From Palaemon carinicauda (taxonomy: Eukaryota; Arthropoda; Malacostraca; Decapoda; Palaemonidae), in NCBI RefSeq assembly GCF_036898095.1, contig NC_090735.1, forward strand, positions 2,241,526-2,305,525: a stretch of 64,000 bases of DNA, read 5' to 3'. Each line of letters starts with the position of its first letter. The stretch's first letter is position 1. The notes below the pieces were generated by a model that saw only the letters and a program-made list of their open reading frames with translations, was not told where the DNA came from and searched no databases. Both the position numbers and the translations under genes were made by a program. Positions 32,172-41,548 of this stretch are shown piece after piece.

Positions 32172-34530
32172 ATGGTGCATTGTCTGACGCCGGCCTGTGC
32201 AGCTGTTCTGCACCAGCCTTGTGGCCACTCCGTCTGCCGATCTCACGCCCCTTGTGGGGTTCAACTGGAAGACGTTGTGGTATGGCACCCGGATAACTGT
32301 GTGATTTGCTTCGACCTCATCACTACCCTTGGATCTGACTCGGTGAGTCCCGTTGGCTATATTGCCTTCTTATTTTATTTACTATTAGTAAGATATCTAT
32401 GGTCTTGAAGGACCATTGGGAGTCTCCCTTTTATAATTCCCACTATTATTTCAGGCATCCCCGGAGCAAAAGTCTGCGGCTCGGGCCACACTGAAGGTGT
32501 GGGTTGGTGGGTTTGCCCGGAATGTAAAGTCTAAGCGGCCGTACGTCCTATCTGAGGACTACTGCACCATGGTTTACCCCAACGCCAAGTCTTCAGCTGC
32601 TGTGGCTAGGCATGTGGCAGCTCCCATCATTGCCCACATTGATGCCACTATAACGGGTCTCATCGACCCAGAGCAAGATCCATCGGACGCCCCCGGAGGT
32701 CTGGAGGACAATGTTGCCTCCATGAACCTGGACGTCGAACCAATGTTGCTAGAAGAGCCGGATACAGGTAGGGTGGTAAGTGAGGCAGGTGTGTCCGGCG
32801 CTGAGATTCCTATCCTCAGCCCCGCTCTTTCTTCTTCTTCTGATCGCTCTTCCTTTCTTGGATTTTCTGGGGACCGTGATTCGTCTCAACGTTCATACCC
32901 GGTTCCCCCTAAGGATAAGTCTACTTCAAGGACCTTACCCAAAGCTCGCAAGCCTCACAAGACTTCTCATGGCTCTAAACATGGTACGAACCCGTCTTCA
33001 AAGACCTCTGGTTCCTCCTCTAAGTCTCACGACCCGGGAGTTCCTTCCGCCCCTCCTGCTGCTAGCCCGGGCCTTTCCGAATCAGCTATGCTTCGCATCG
33101 TGTCGGAGATGCAGGCAAAGTTGGTTTCGGAGATGCAGTCGAGGATGGACACGATGTTCTCTAACTTCGGTCAGAGAATTGGGGCTTTAGAGCAAGGAGC
33201 TCCGGAGAGAGTCCAAAGCTCTCTCATACCGGATGCCTCTAAGCTCCCGCCGTTTGCCAAGAACAACCCCTGGCGGATGGCTCTTCATTCCCCGTTCTCA
33301 GACGGAATGTTGACTCTGGAGGGCCTTGGCACTCGTCCTCTAGAGGACTTTGAATTCTTTCCTCCGGGTCTGGCATTTCCATTTCATGGTTATGCCAGAC
33401 TTACCGAGGAAGCTTTAGTCCGATTAGACAAGGTCCCCAAAGAGACGGTCATCTTCCCGAAGGAGCAAGCCCAATCTGTTTGGGCCAGATTTTTGAATGA
33501 CATCGGCTGCACTAACACCATGCTGACGCCTTATAAAAGCTCCTTTACGATGTTCTTAATGGACAAGACCACCTTGACTCCATGCGTCAATAAGGTGGCA
33601 GAGCTTGCCTTTCAATATGCTCTGGAGGAGAAGCCCTTGCCTCCCATCCGAGAGGTGGATCCAATCTCCCTCCTTCTTCCCTCAGGTATTGAGTGTTGGG
33701 ACAACGTCCATACCACCTTTACCTCCGGCAAGCTTGCAGCAGACTGTGCCTCAGTCTTGTTTAGTGAGAAGCTTCCCCGTCTCCCGGAATCCCTCATTAA
33801 ACAGGAATATGATTCCCGCCTACGTGTGGGCCGTACTCTAAACCTGGCCACATCCACGGAGTCGATAGCCTTGACTTACGATACGGAGAGTATTTTTAAG
33901 TCTCTCAACAAGGCTACGTTACAGTCTTTGTATTATGACTTGTATGACTTCGCTACTGCTAAACGCAGATGTCGCAAGCATGTTCTAGCTGAGGCGACGA
34001 TTAGGCATGAACCTAATAAACTCATCCGGTCCTCCTGTTGGGGTTCAAATCTCTTCCCCGAGGATCTCGTAGAGGAAGTCTTGGCGGAGGCCACTAGGGT
34101 TAATCAGAGCCTTAAAGCCCGTTGGGGTTTGACCCCTAAACGCAAGTATGACCCCGCAAATTATCAAGCCCGGGGTAGGAAGAAGCTTAGACCATATACC
34201 TCCACCCAGTTCAGGCAACAACAGAGTGCTTCATCCAACTTCCGGCTGCCTCTTCCTCCATCTTCTGTTGCCTCTGCACAGCCTTCCACCTCTCGGGCTC
34301 CTTCGGATGACTATGTCACCGTTCTGCTACCTAAGAGCCAGCTTTCTGGTGCCTCCGCCACTTCCCCTGCCTTTAACCAGTCCTACGAGGCTCATAGCTC
34401 TTCCCAGAGTTATGGTAGAGGTAGAGGCTACCACCGTGGCTCTAACCAGAACAAAGGCAGGGGAAGAGCCTTTCGCAGAGGAAAGAACTTCCGAGGCGGA
34501 AGTGGAGGCAACTCCTCAAACCAATACTGA
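32172..34530 (+). CDS. DIRS C gag, spliced: Cys/His exon plus main exon
   Basis: The best model joins 32172-32342 to 32455-34530 across a 112-bp intron. The first exon starts at an ATG and encodes a Cys/His-rich module (CLTPACAAVLHQPCGHSVC, then HPDNCVICFDL). The second contains a Ser-rich linker, a conserved gag core (FSDGMLTLEGLGTRPLEDFE, SIALTYDTESIFKSLNKAT) and a Gly/Arg-rich basic tail (GRGRGYHRGSNQNKGRGRAF) typical of RNA-binding gag ends. The ORF ends with TGA at 34528-34530. Role: RNA packaging and particle formation for the retroelement. Its 3' part overlaps the RT ORF in another frame. The main exon alone is open from before 32497, so the unspliced form would lack the Cys/His module. 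Confidence 0.83.
32343..32454 (+). other. probable spliceosomal intron in DIRS C gag
   Basis: Donor GTGAGT right after the codon for Ser, acceptor TATTATTTCAG, 112 bp, T-rich before the acceptor. Removal joins two phase-0 ends and moves the reading frame from the Cys/His exon into the long gag frame. Without splicing the first frame stops near 32408. Confidence 0.68.
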
Positions 34531-36364
34531 GGTACAGCAGGTAGGGGGGAGGCTCTATGCCTTCCGCAACAAATGGAGGTTCAGTCCCTGGGTGTTCAGT
34601 ATCATCTCCAAGGGACTAGGGTGGAGTTGGATTCAAGGACCTCCTCCTCCGAACAAATTTCGTCAACATTCCACTCCGGACCTGGTCGAATTTGTCCAGG
34701 ATCTTTTACAAAAGAACGCCATACAAGAAACGAAACATCTGAAGTTTCAAGGTCGGCTGTTCAGTGTCCCGAAGAAGGATTCAGACAAGAGAAGAGTGAT
34801 TCTAGATCTATCCCTTCTCAACTTGTCCATTCAATGCGACAAGTTTCGAATGCTTACCGTCTCGCAGGTGCGGACCTTACTTCCCCGTGGGGCCGTCACC
34901 ACCTCTATCGATCTTACAGACGCCTACTATCACGTCCCGATAGCGAGACACTTCCGTCCGTACCTAGGCTTTCGCTTAGGGGACAAAAGTTACTCCTTCA
35001 AGGTGATGCCTTTCGGGCTCAACATTGCCCCAAGGATCTTCACAAAGCTAGCAGAAGTCGCTGTTCAGGAACTCAGGAATCAAGGGATTCAAGTAGTAGC
35101 CTATCTGGACGACTGGCTCATTTGGTCAGACACCTCCCAAAATTGCCTAAAAGCCACTCACAAAGTCATCCATTATCTTCAATCTCTAGGCTTCCAGATC
35201 AACTTCAAGAAGTCCCGTCTTCTTCCAAAATCGAAGTTCCAATGGCTCGGCCTGCAATGGGATCTTATATCTCATACTCTGTGTCTTCCCAGACCCAAGA
35301 GGTTAGAGATTGCAAGGAACACCAAACGCTTTCTCAAAGACAAAGTAAGTTCCAGACGACTCCAAGAGAAGATTCTGGGGTCCCTTCAGTTTGCCTCAGT
35401 GACGGATCTTCTTCTGAAGGCAAAATTGAAAGATATCAATCGTGTCTGGCGTTCGAGGGCGAACCGGAAGCTCCGGGACAGGAAAGTCCGCCTTCCTCCC
35501 ATTCTACGGGAAAGACTTCTTCCTTGGACAAGAGCAAACAGTCTGTCAAAGTCAGTTCCCCTTCGATTTCCGCCTCCGGAATTAATCATTCACACAGACG
35601 CATCCCTATCAGGTTGGGGCGGCTATTCTCAGCTCAAGAAAGTTCAAGGTCTTTGGACTCCCTTGTTCCGCCATTTTCACATCAATGTGCTAGAGGCCAT
35701 GGCAGTTCTTCTAACCCTGAAACGTCTCGCTCTTCCCAAGAAACAACACCTTCGTCTGGTCCTCGACAGCGAAGTGGTGGTCCGCTGCCTCAACAGAGGC
35801 GGGTCAAAGTCAGGGCCTCTGAACCATGTTCTAGTAGCCATATTCTCCCTAGCAGCCTCGAACCGTTGGCATCTTTCAGCTGTCCACCTGGCGGGAGTCC
35901 GGAATGTAGTGGCAGACGCCCTGTCCCGGACCTCCCCTCTAGAATCGGAATGGTCACTCGATCTAAAGTCATTTCGGTGGATTCTCTCTCAGGTTCCCGG
36001 TCTCCAAGTGGACCTCTTCGCCACGGAATCCAACCACAAATTGAGAGTATATGTGGCTCCCAATCTAGACCCTCAGGCTTACGCCACAGACGCCATGTCA
36101 CAGAATTGGGACAACTGGGAAAAGATTTATCTCTTTCCCCCGGTGAATCTTTTGCTGAAAGTTCTAGACAAACTGAGATCCTTCAAGGGACAAGTAGCCT
36201 TGGTCGCACCCAACTGGCCCAAGAGCAACTGGTATCCTCTCCTGCGGGAGTTGAGATTATACCCTCGCCCGATACCCAATCCGGTTTTGTCTCAGATAGT
36301 ACAAACACACGTTGTGTACGCTTTCTCAAACATTCAGAGCGCCCTAACTTTATGGACTTTATGA
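34148..36364 (+). CDS. DIRS C reverse transcriptase / RNase H / Dam-like methyltransferase
   Basis: A 738-codon ORF. The first ~125 codons overlap gag and may not all be used. The RT has TTSIDLTDAYYHVPI (first catalytic Asp about residue 255), VMPFGLNIAPRIFTKLAEVA and AYLDDWLIWS (residues 318-327). RNase H starts ELIIHTDASLSGWGGY (Asp about 484), then HINVLEAMAVLLTLKRLAL, LVLDSEVVVRCLNRGG and VRNVVADALSRTSPL. The C-terminal Dam-like domain has LQVDLFATESNHKLRVYV (about 620) and IYLFPPVNLLLKVLDKL (about 660), where the expected D/N-PPY motif reads FPPV. It makes DNA from the element RNA and degrades the RNA. The methyltransferase role in DIRS elements is unknown. No frame break is seen. How the protein is translated without its own clear start is not evident. 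Confidence 0.9.
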   Translation: MTPQIIKPGVGRSLDHIPPPSSGNNRVLHPTSGCLFLHLLLPLHSLPPLGLLRMTMSPFCYLRASFLVPPPLPLPLTSPTRLIALPRVMVEVEATTVALTRTKAGEEPFAEERTSEAEVEATPQTNTEVQQVGGRLYAFRNKWRFSPWVFSIISKGLGWSWIQGPPPPNKFRQHSTPDLVEFVQDLLQKNAIQETKHLKFQGRLFSVPKKDSDKRRVILDLSLLNLSIQCDKFRMLTVSQVRTLLPRGAVTTSIDLTDAYYHVPIARHFRPYLGFRLGDKSYSFKVMPFGLNIAPRIFTKLAEVAVQELRNQGIQVVAYLDDWLIWSDTSQNCLKATHKVIHYLQSLGFQINFKKSRLLPKSKFQWLGLQWDLISHTLCLPRPKRLEIARNTKRFLKDKVSSRRLQEKILGSLQFASVTDLLLKAKLKDINRVWRSRANRKLRDRKVRLPPILRERLLPWTRANSLSKSVPLRFPPPELIIHTDASLSGWGGYSQLKKVQGLWTPLFRHFHINVLEAMAVLLTLKRLALPKKQHLRLVLDSEVVVRCLNRGGSKSGPLNHVLVAIFSLAASNRWHLSAVHLAGVRNVVADALSRTSPLESEWSLDLKSFRWILSQVPGLQVDLFATESNHKLRVYVAPNLDPQAYATDAMSQNWDNWEKIYLFPPVNLLLKVLDKLRSFKGQVALVAPNWPKSNWYPLLRELRLYPRPIPNPVLSQIVQTHVVYAFSNIQSALTLWTL

Positions 36365-37326
36365 AGTTTGCGGCTATGCATGGTGCCAATATTGATCCTC
36401 AAAACACCTTGTTCCTAGAATCGGATAAACGGGATTCCACCATCCGTCAGTATGACTCTGCAGTTAAAAAGTTGGCAAAATTTTTAATAGACTCAGACGT
36501 GAACTGTATGAACTTGAACCTTACAGTCACTTTCTTTAGATCTTTATTAGAATCAGGTCTGGCAGCCAATACTATCACCACTATTAAATCGGCTCTGAAA
36601 AAGATCTTCCTAGTGGGTTTTAACATAGACTTAACCGACTCTTTGTTAGCTTCAATTCCGAAAGCTTGTGCCAGACTGAAACCGGTTACTCGTCCTACCC
36701 CGGTGACCTGGTTCCTTAATGACGTACTCAAATTGGCTTCTGATACCATTAACAGTTCTTGTGGTTACATGCCCCTTCTCAGGAAAACACTTTTCCTAGT
36801 GAGCTTGGCTTCCGGGGCAAGAATTTCTGAATTGGCAGCCTTGTCGAGAGACCCGGGTCATATTGACTTTCTGCCTTCAGGAGAGGTCCTTCTTTCTCCT
36901 AACAAATTCTTTTTGGCTAAGAATGAAGACCCTCAAAACAGATGGACCTCCTGGAAAATTGTTCCCCTCACGCAAGATCCGTCGCTGTGCCCTGTCACTA
37001 CTCTTAGGTCTTATCTATCCCGGACCTCCTCTAACTCCTCGGGGCCTCTATTCGTTAGAGAACTAGGCGGTACCATTACTATTAAAGGGATCAGGCAACA
37101 AATTTTGTATTTTATTAAACAAGCTAACCCTGACTCTTTTCCTCTTGCACATGATATCAGGGCGGTTGCCACCTCGGTGAACTTCTTTCACCACATGAAT
37201 TTTACAGACCTTTCCAGGTATACAGGGTGGAAATCACCGTCAGTGTTCAAGAAACACTACCTTAAACATTTGGAAGCCCTAAAATTTTCTACAGTAGCCG
37301 CAGGGAGCGTAGTTACTCACGAGTAA
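34573..37326 (+). CDS. DIRS C tyrosine recombinase ORF, overlapping RT
   Basis: An open frame of 917 codons starting 43 bp after the gag stop and in the same frame as gag. The first ~590 codons overlap the RT ORF and are Ser/Arg/Pro-rich with no recognised domain. The recombinase lies in the last ~320 codons. It has a core-binding domain (STIRQYDSAVKKLAKFLI, NTITTIKSALKKIFLVGF), then the catalytic domain with SGARISELAALSR (Arg about 750), LAHDIRAVATSV (His 860, Arg 863) and SVFKKHYLKHLEAL (nucleophilic Tyr 896). All catalytic positions that I can place are present. It inserts the circular cDNA by site-specific-type recombination. A shorter protein from an internal ATG near 36350 is an alternative. 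Confidence 0.87.
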   Translation: MEVQSLGVQYHLQGTRVELDSRTSSSEQISSTFHSGPGRICPGSFTKERHTRNETSEVSRSAVQCPEEGFRQEKSDSRSIPSQLVHSMRQVSNAYRLAGADLTSPWGRHHLYRSYRRLLSRPDSETLPSVPRLSLRGQKLLLQGDAFRAQHCPKDLHKASRSRCSGTQESRDSSSSLSGRLAHLVRHLPKLPKSHSQSHPLSSISRLPDQLQEVPSSSKIEVPMARPAMGSYISYSVSSQTQEVRDCKEHQTLSQRQSKFQTTPREDSGVPSVCLSDGSSSEGKIERYQSCLAFEGEPEAPGQESPPSSHSTGKTSSLDKSKQSVKVSSPSISASGINHSHRRIPIRLGRLFSAQESSRSLDSLVPPFSHQCARGHGSSSNPETSRSSQETTPSSGPRQRSGGPLPQQRRVKVRASEPCSSSHILPSSLEPLASFSCPPGGSPECSGRRPVPDLPSRIGMVTRSKVISVDSLSGSRSPSGPLRHGIQPQIESICGSQSRPSGLRHRRHVTELGQLGKDLSLSPGESFAESSRQTEILQGTSSLGRTQLAQEQLVSSPAGVEIIPSPDTQSGFVSDSTNTRCVRFLKHSERPNFMDFMKFAAMHGANIDPQNTLFLESDKRDSTIRQYDSAVKKLAKFLIDSDVNCMNLNLTVTFFRSLLESGLAANTITTIKSALKKIFLVGFNIDLTDSLLASIPKACARLKPVTRPTPVTWFLNDVLKLASDTINSSCGYMPLLRKTLFLVSLASGARISELAALSRDPGHIDFLPSGEVLLSPNKFFLAKNEDPQNRWTSWKIVPLTQDPSLCPVTTLRSYLSRTSSNSSGPLFVRELGGTITIKGIRQQILYFIKQANPDSFPLAHDIRAVATSVNFFHHMNFTDLSRYTGWKSPSVFKKHYLKHLEALKFSTVAAGSVVTHE

Positions 37327-37631
37327 CTCACAGGTTAATGCCTTGACTCTTTATCTCTCCCTCTTACCTGCCTCATTTATACCCTATTGTATTCGTTGGT
37401 CGCGCACCTGAATACTGTTATTATATTTGTAAATTTTATGCTCCTGAGTATCTGTATATATTATCACTCACGGCATTATTATACCTACCTTATTGGATTT
37501 ATGTTCATATTTAAGATACCCTTATAATTGTTTTTTGGTACTCATCTCTGATTAAAGCATCCTGTTTTTCTCTTACGCTTATGTTTTTTCCTTTATTTTG
37601 CAAGTTTGGTGACATTTTTCTCTTGCATAGA

Positions 37632-37722
37632 TTCACTGGGCGGCACAGGTTCGAGCCCAGAAAAGGGATTTTGACGTAGGAAAAATATATTTCTGGGCGA
37701 AGGACCTGTGCCGCCCAGTGAA
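37632..37722 (+). repeat. DIRS C internal complementary region
   Basis: The left half (TTCACTGGGCGGCACAGGTT ... CCCAGAA) mirrors the left terminus, including its CGAGCCC variant. The right half (TTCTGGGCGAAGGACCTGTG) mirrors the right terminus, including its own variant. The two halves meet at AAAAGGGATTTTGACGTAGG, the complement of the outermost right end, which defines the circle junction. Confidence 0.92.
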
Positions 37723-37761
37723 CCCTCCCAGCTCCTCTCCCTTGGAGTCCCCAAACTTTGG

Positions 37762-38066
37762 GTGCTAAGGAGTTGGGTTCTGAGCGGATGCATTGTAGTA
37801 GTACCGAGTGAGGTTGAACGGCTCTCCTCTATTGGGGTTCTCTGTCGTGGATTAATCTAAATAGTGCGGGACCTCTGGAATATACGCCCAATTTTATACC
37901 GACACCAATAGGTGAGCGAGCTAGTTAACCTAGCACTCCTTTACATTTTTTCTCTGGTATATTTAGCAGTAAATTACCTAAGAATAAGTGCTAAATGGAG
38001 CTTATTCACTGGGCGGCACAGGTCCTTCGCCCAGAAATAGATTTTTCCTACGTCAAAATCCCTTTT
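37762..38066 (+). repeat. DIRS C right inverted terminal repeat
   Basis: Complement of 30356-30629, plus about 30 outer bases (GATTTTTCCTACGTCAAAAT) present only here and in the ICR. Confidence 0.92.
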
Positions 38067-38702
38067 TTATGCAAGGTTATTGTTAAATGAACTACACAAA
38101 TGTGGGAATATTTTAAGATATTTAAAATGAAGATTGCATGGTGCATAATTTCTTTGGAAACGTACTGAGATTTAGTACATTAGACACATACAAAATTTTT
38201 GAATATCCCATATATGTGTTTAGGCAAAAGCAACAAAAAAAAAAAAAACAATTTATTTTTTATATGTTTTAGAATAATTAGTTTCCTGTTTTCTGGATCA
38301 ATTTTCAGTTCTCAAAATAATTTTGTTATAATTTATAAAGTTTGATTTACAATTGCTAAGCGGATTCTATTAACATATTTAGGAGTTATAATTAAAAAAC
38401 TTATGATGAAGGAAGTGCATTATAAATTTGCAACAACACTTTTTTTTTTTAATCTATGATAGACTATGTTTATAGCCAGTCTAGGGTATGGGTAAGATTC
38501 TCTTATAAATAGGTAGGGAAGGGTATTACTGTATTTAGCAGTGTAGAAATGCGACAAATTATGTTTGACATTGATTACTAGTGAGAGATAGTGTGTTCAA
38601 CTTAATGCTGTATATATTTTTTGTATTCCTCTACAAGAACTTTTTATAACTTCTGTTTGCCTTAAGCATCTATTATATTATATGGTGTTGCCCTCATAGT
38701 TT
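38067..38702. other. AT-rich DNA, nothing recognised
   Basis: Flanking sequence of DIRS C with homopolymer A and T runs. No feature supported. Confidence 0.55.
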
Positions 38703-38884
38703 ATATATGACAGATCAATTTTAACGTTATTGACCTTAAAATATTTTGTGTTATTCATTATTTCTCATGTAATTTATTTATTTTCTTTCCTCACTGGGCT
38801 ATTTTTCCTTGTTGGAGCCCTTATAGTATCCTGCTTTGCCAACTAGGGTTGTAGCTTAGCTAGTAATAATAATAATAATAGTAA
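38703..38884 (+). mobile_element. (TAA)n-tailed non-LTR 3' end, copy 2
   Basis: Contains TTTCCTCACTGGGCTATTTT, AACTAGGGTTGTAGCTTAGC and a short TAA tail. Same family as 52849-53516 and 63334-63866. Only the 3' UTR remains. Confidence 0.75.
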
Positions 38885-39973
38885 TACATATTGAGGATCT
38901 TTTTTATTATCGTGTGTATTCTTTGTCTTCTCTTCCATAAGTTTGGATTGTTATTTTCTTATTTTCTTCAATATCGAGATTTACAATATCTTAATATATT
39001 ATCACTATTTCTTACCAATAGAAAGGTTGTGCTTATTACAGTAGAGAAATAGTAAATTTTTTATCCATATCTTTCAATACATTCGATCTTTTGTACAGTT
39101 CCAAGACACTAGAAAACTTTTTTATATTTCTTCCCTATCACCCATCTGTCTTTAATTCTTCCTGTCAGAACTAGATGGGTATTCAAGGTAGAAGGGATTT
39201 GTAAAGGTTAGATAATACATTTAATCCTGTAAAGGGAAAACAATGTCAAAAGGAAATATGAGAGTAAATTATCTTTTATATATTTTGGTGCGGTACCAAG
39301 TCTATGAACAAGATGCCAATTCAAAGGTCTGCAATATTAATAGTAGTCAGTATTAAGACTAGTCATTCAAAATGGGCATATGAAATCCATTGTAGAAAAC
39401 TATGTAAAAATAGCAAACTTTCTGATGAGGTAGATATATAAGACTGCTGTCTATGTGAATGTTCTAGAAGGTTTTACATAAGTATTTTTAAATTGTGAGG
39501 TAAAGATAAAGGTATTATACAGTGAAGAGATACTAATTGAAGTTAAAAGCATTACTGTATTATTCATTAGGAGATTTTTTTTTATAGGAGAAAGCATTAT
39601 AACTTATAGAATCAATTTTATTAAAAAGTGGAACCCTTTTTTACTATGGATTTTATTTTTAAAAATGCACAAACAATGTTTTGTATATTAAAAAACAAGG
39701 ATCATTTGGTAAAAGAAAATTGCTAATACTGCATAGAGTTACCTGGACAAAGCCCAATAGAAACTTATGGGAAAAAGGCTTAATGAAGAGCTAGACTAGA
39801 CTAGAATTAAAGTAGATTGCGCACAAGATGCAAGAGAGTAGGGTGAATGCATTTGATCTCGAACCCTGTAAAGGAAAATCTAACTTAAATCAATGATGAT
39901 GAACATTTCAGGAGTTTAAGATATAATTTTTGGACTTTCAACCAAATAGATGAGGGATGACAAATGAGTATTA

Positions 39974-39975
<2 letters not shown>
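38885..39975. other. AT-rich DNA, nothing recognised
   Basis: No exon, RNA or repeat signature recognised. Confidence 0.55.

Positions 39976-39976
<1 letters not shown>

Positions 39977-40050
<74 letters not shown>
39977..40050. repeat. (AT)n microsatellite
   Basis: About 37 uninterrupted AT units, running directly into the ACATACATAC tail of the adjacent minus-strand non-LTR 3' end. It may have grown from that tail. Confidence 0.95.
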
Positions 40051-40057
<7 letters not shown>

Positions 40058-40251
40058 CATACATACATATACCATGGCACTTCCCCCAATTTTGGGGGGT
40101 AGCCGACATCAACAAAGAAACAAAAACAAAAAGGGGACCTCTACTCTCTACGTTCCTCCCAGCCTAACAAGGACTCAACCGAGTTCAGCTGGTACTGCTA
40201 GGGTGTCACAGCTCACCCTCCCACATTATCCACCACAGATGAAGCTTCATA
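40048..40251 (-). mobile_element. (TATG)n-tailed non-LTR 3' end, copy 3
   Basis: A minus-strand copy with the CATA tail, CACTTCCCCCAATTTTGGGG hairpin and 3' UTR (GTACTGCTAGGGTGTCAC). No coding part. Confidence 0.84.
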
Positions 40252-40990
40252 TATATATACCAGAAATAGTTTTTTTGGGTTATTAATTTAATTTTATGTA
40301 CCTCAGGGGGAAGGTAGAGGCTTCAGTGCATTGGAAGCAATACAAAGAACTTTGCAGCATCTCTGTGGCCGGTAGCCGCTACCACTTTACCGCTTTTCCC
40401 ACTTCATCTCTGTCCAACCCGTTTTTAGCTTTTACTTCATAGGACATATACATTACATTTACATTTCAGAGCTTAATTGGGTCTCCAACCCCATTGCTTG
40501 ACTCTGTAAGATTTTATCTATGACGTACAGCATAGTATGATGTAGTGAAGAGAGCAGTGTGTTTTCTTTTACCTCTACAGTATAAAGAACCTGGCTAATT
40601 ACTCTGAAGTTCTTTGGAAATTAGGTCAGGAAAACAGTGGATGAATTACGTATATTAATATTTGCATTCTGAATGAAATTTGTGTTATCGAAACATTTTT
40701 GTGTAATGATCTTAATTTATTTCTTTGTTTTACTTTAAGGAATAGTTTTATTTCTTTTTGAAGAGAATTTTCTGGTAATTCTATTTTAGATGGTGGTTCT
40801 TTTTTTATTTTAAGGTTTGGAAATTAATTTTATTTTTTTTATAGAGAATTATTATTTACAAAGAATTCACACTCCTATGTTTGTTATGTATTCAAGCCAT
40901 TAATCAAGTACAGTATTTTAAAGCAAAAGAACTTAAACATTACAGGAAGTTTTAAACTTTATTTTCATAATAGCAGAGGATTCTGCTTCA
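40252..40990. other. AT-rich DNA, nothing recognised
   Basis: No feature supported. Confidence 0.5.
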
Positions 40991-40994
40991 CTTC

Positions 40995-41175
40995 AAGTCC
41001 TTTGTTTTACTTTACTCTACTTTACTTTACTTTAAGGGCTTCTTATCTGGTTCTGTACAGCAGGGGAAAACCCTACTCTCTACAGGACCTCCTCGGTCGT
41101 TTTATGATGTTCATTCGGGAGCATTTAACATTTCACAGTGCATATTGATCGCTTACTGTTTGATCATCAGTGTCA
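40995..41175 (+). repeat. dispersed repeat with TTTAC-type end, copy 1
   Basis: A TTTACTTTACTTTAC run followed by GGTTCTGTACAGCAGGGGAA and CCCTACTCTCTACAGGAC. The same order occurs on the minus strand at 59265-59400. It is probably the 3' end of a retroposon with a TTTAC tail; the family is not identified. Confidence 0.55.
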
Positions 41176-41274
41176 AATCACTCGCTGAATAAGAAAGTCT
41201 TCAGTTTCCTCTTGTGAAAGCCTTAATATCTTCAAGGAGTCCTCTTTCCTTTAAAGAAAAATATAACTGAAGTA

Positions 41275-41546
41275 GAGAAGGTCCCCAATTTACAAACATT
41301 TGGAGATACAAACACGAATCCAACTGACAATAACAAAGATAAGATAAAGAAATACAGTAAGCAAACCAACATTTGTAATAACCTGATATCTATTTCATAT
41401 GAAACCCGACTATTTGTTGAGTTTTGCAGCTGGAAATTATAGACTTGGGATTCAGGTTAGGCCCAACATAGGCCAAAATTTATCAAAATTCAACTTGCAA
41501 ACAAGTTTTTTGGAACCTATTAAGTTTGTAAGTTGAGCACCTTCTC
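41275..41546. mobile_element. TA-flanked MITE with GAGAAGGTCC ends, copy 2
   Basis: Flanked by TA at 41273-41274 and 41547-41548, with ends GAGAAGGTCCCCAATTTAC and AAGTTGAGCACCTTCTC. The interior aligns to 3038-3350 (CATATGAAACCCGACTATTT, GGCCCAACATAGGCCAAAAT) with a ~40-bp deletion. Confidence 0.78.
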
Positions 41547-41548
41547 TA

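Larger units (their letters stand above)
30354..38066 (+). mobile_element. DIRS1-type retrotransposon C, apparently intact
   Basis: About 7.7 kb, with inverted terminal repeats (30356-30629 and 37762-38066) that are nearly identical over about 270 bp, an ICR at 37632-37722, and uninterrupted gag, RT/RNase H/Dam-like and tyrosine recombinase ORFs in the typical overlapping DIRS1 layout. It differs in sequence from A and B throughout, so it is a separate family. Intact frames and matching terminal repeats suggest a recent insertion that could still be active. It lies 3 kb downstream of the HID1 stop, on the same strand. Confidence 0.92.

Noticed and set aside
32497..34530. Host gene of 677 codons
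   Set aside because: It lies between DIRS terminal repeats, has a Gly/Arg-rich gag tail and is followed by overlapping RT and recombinase ORFs. It is the element's gag.
30354..38066. Endogenous retrovirus or LTR retrotransposon
   Set aside because: Terminal repeats are inverted rather than direct. There is no aspartic protease, DDE integrase or envelope, and a tyrosine recombinase is present instead.
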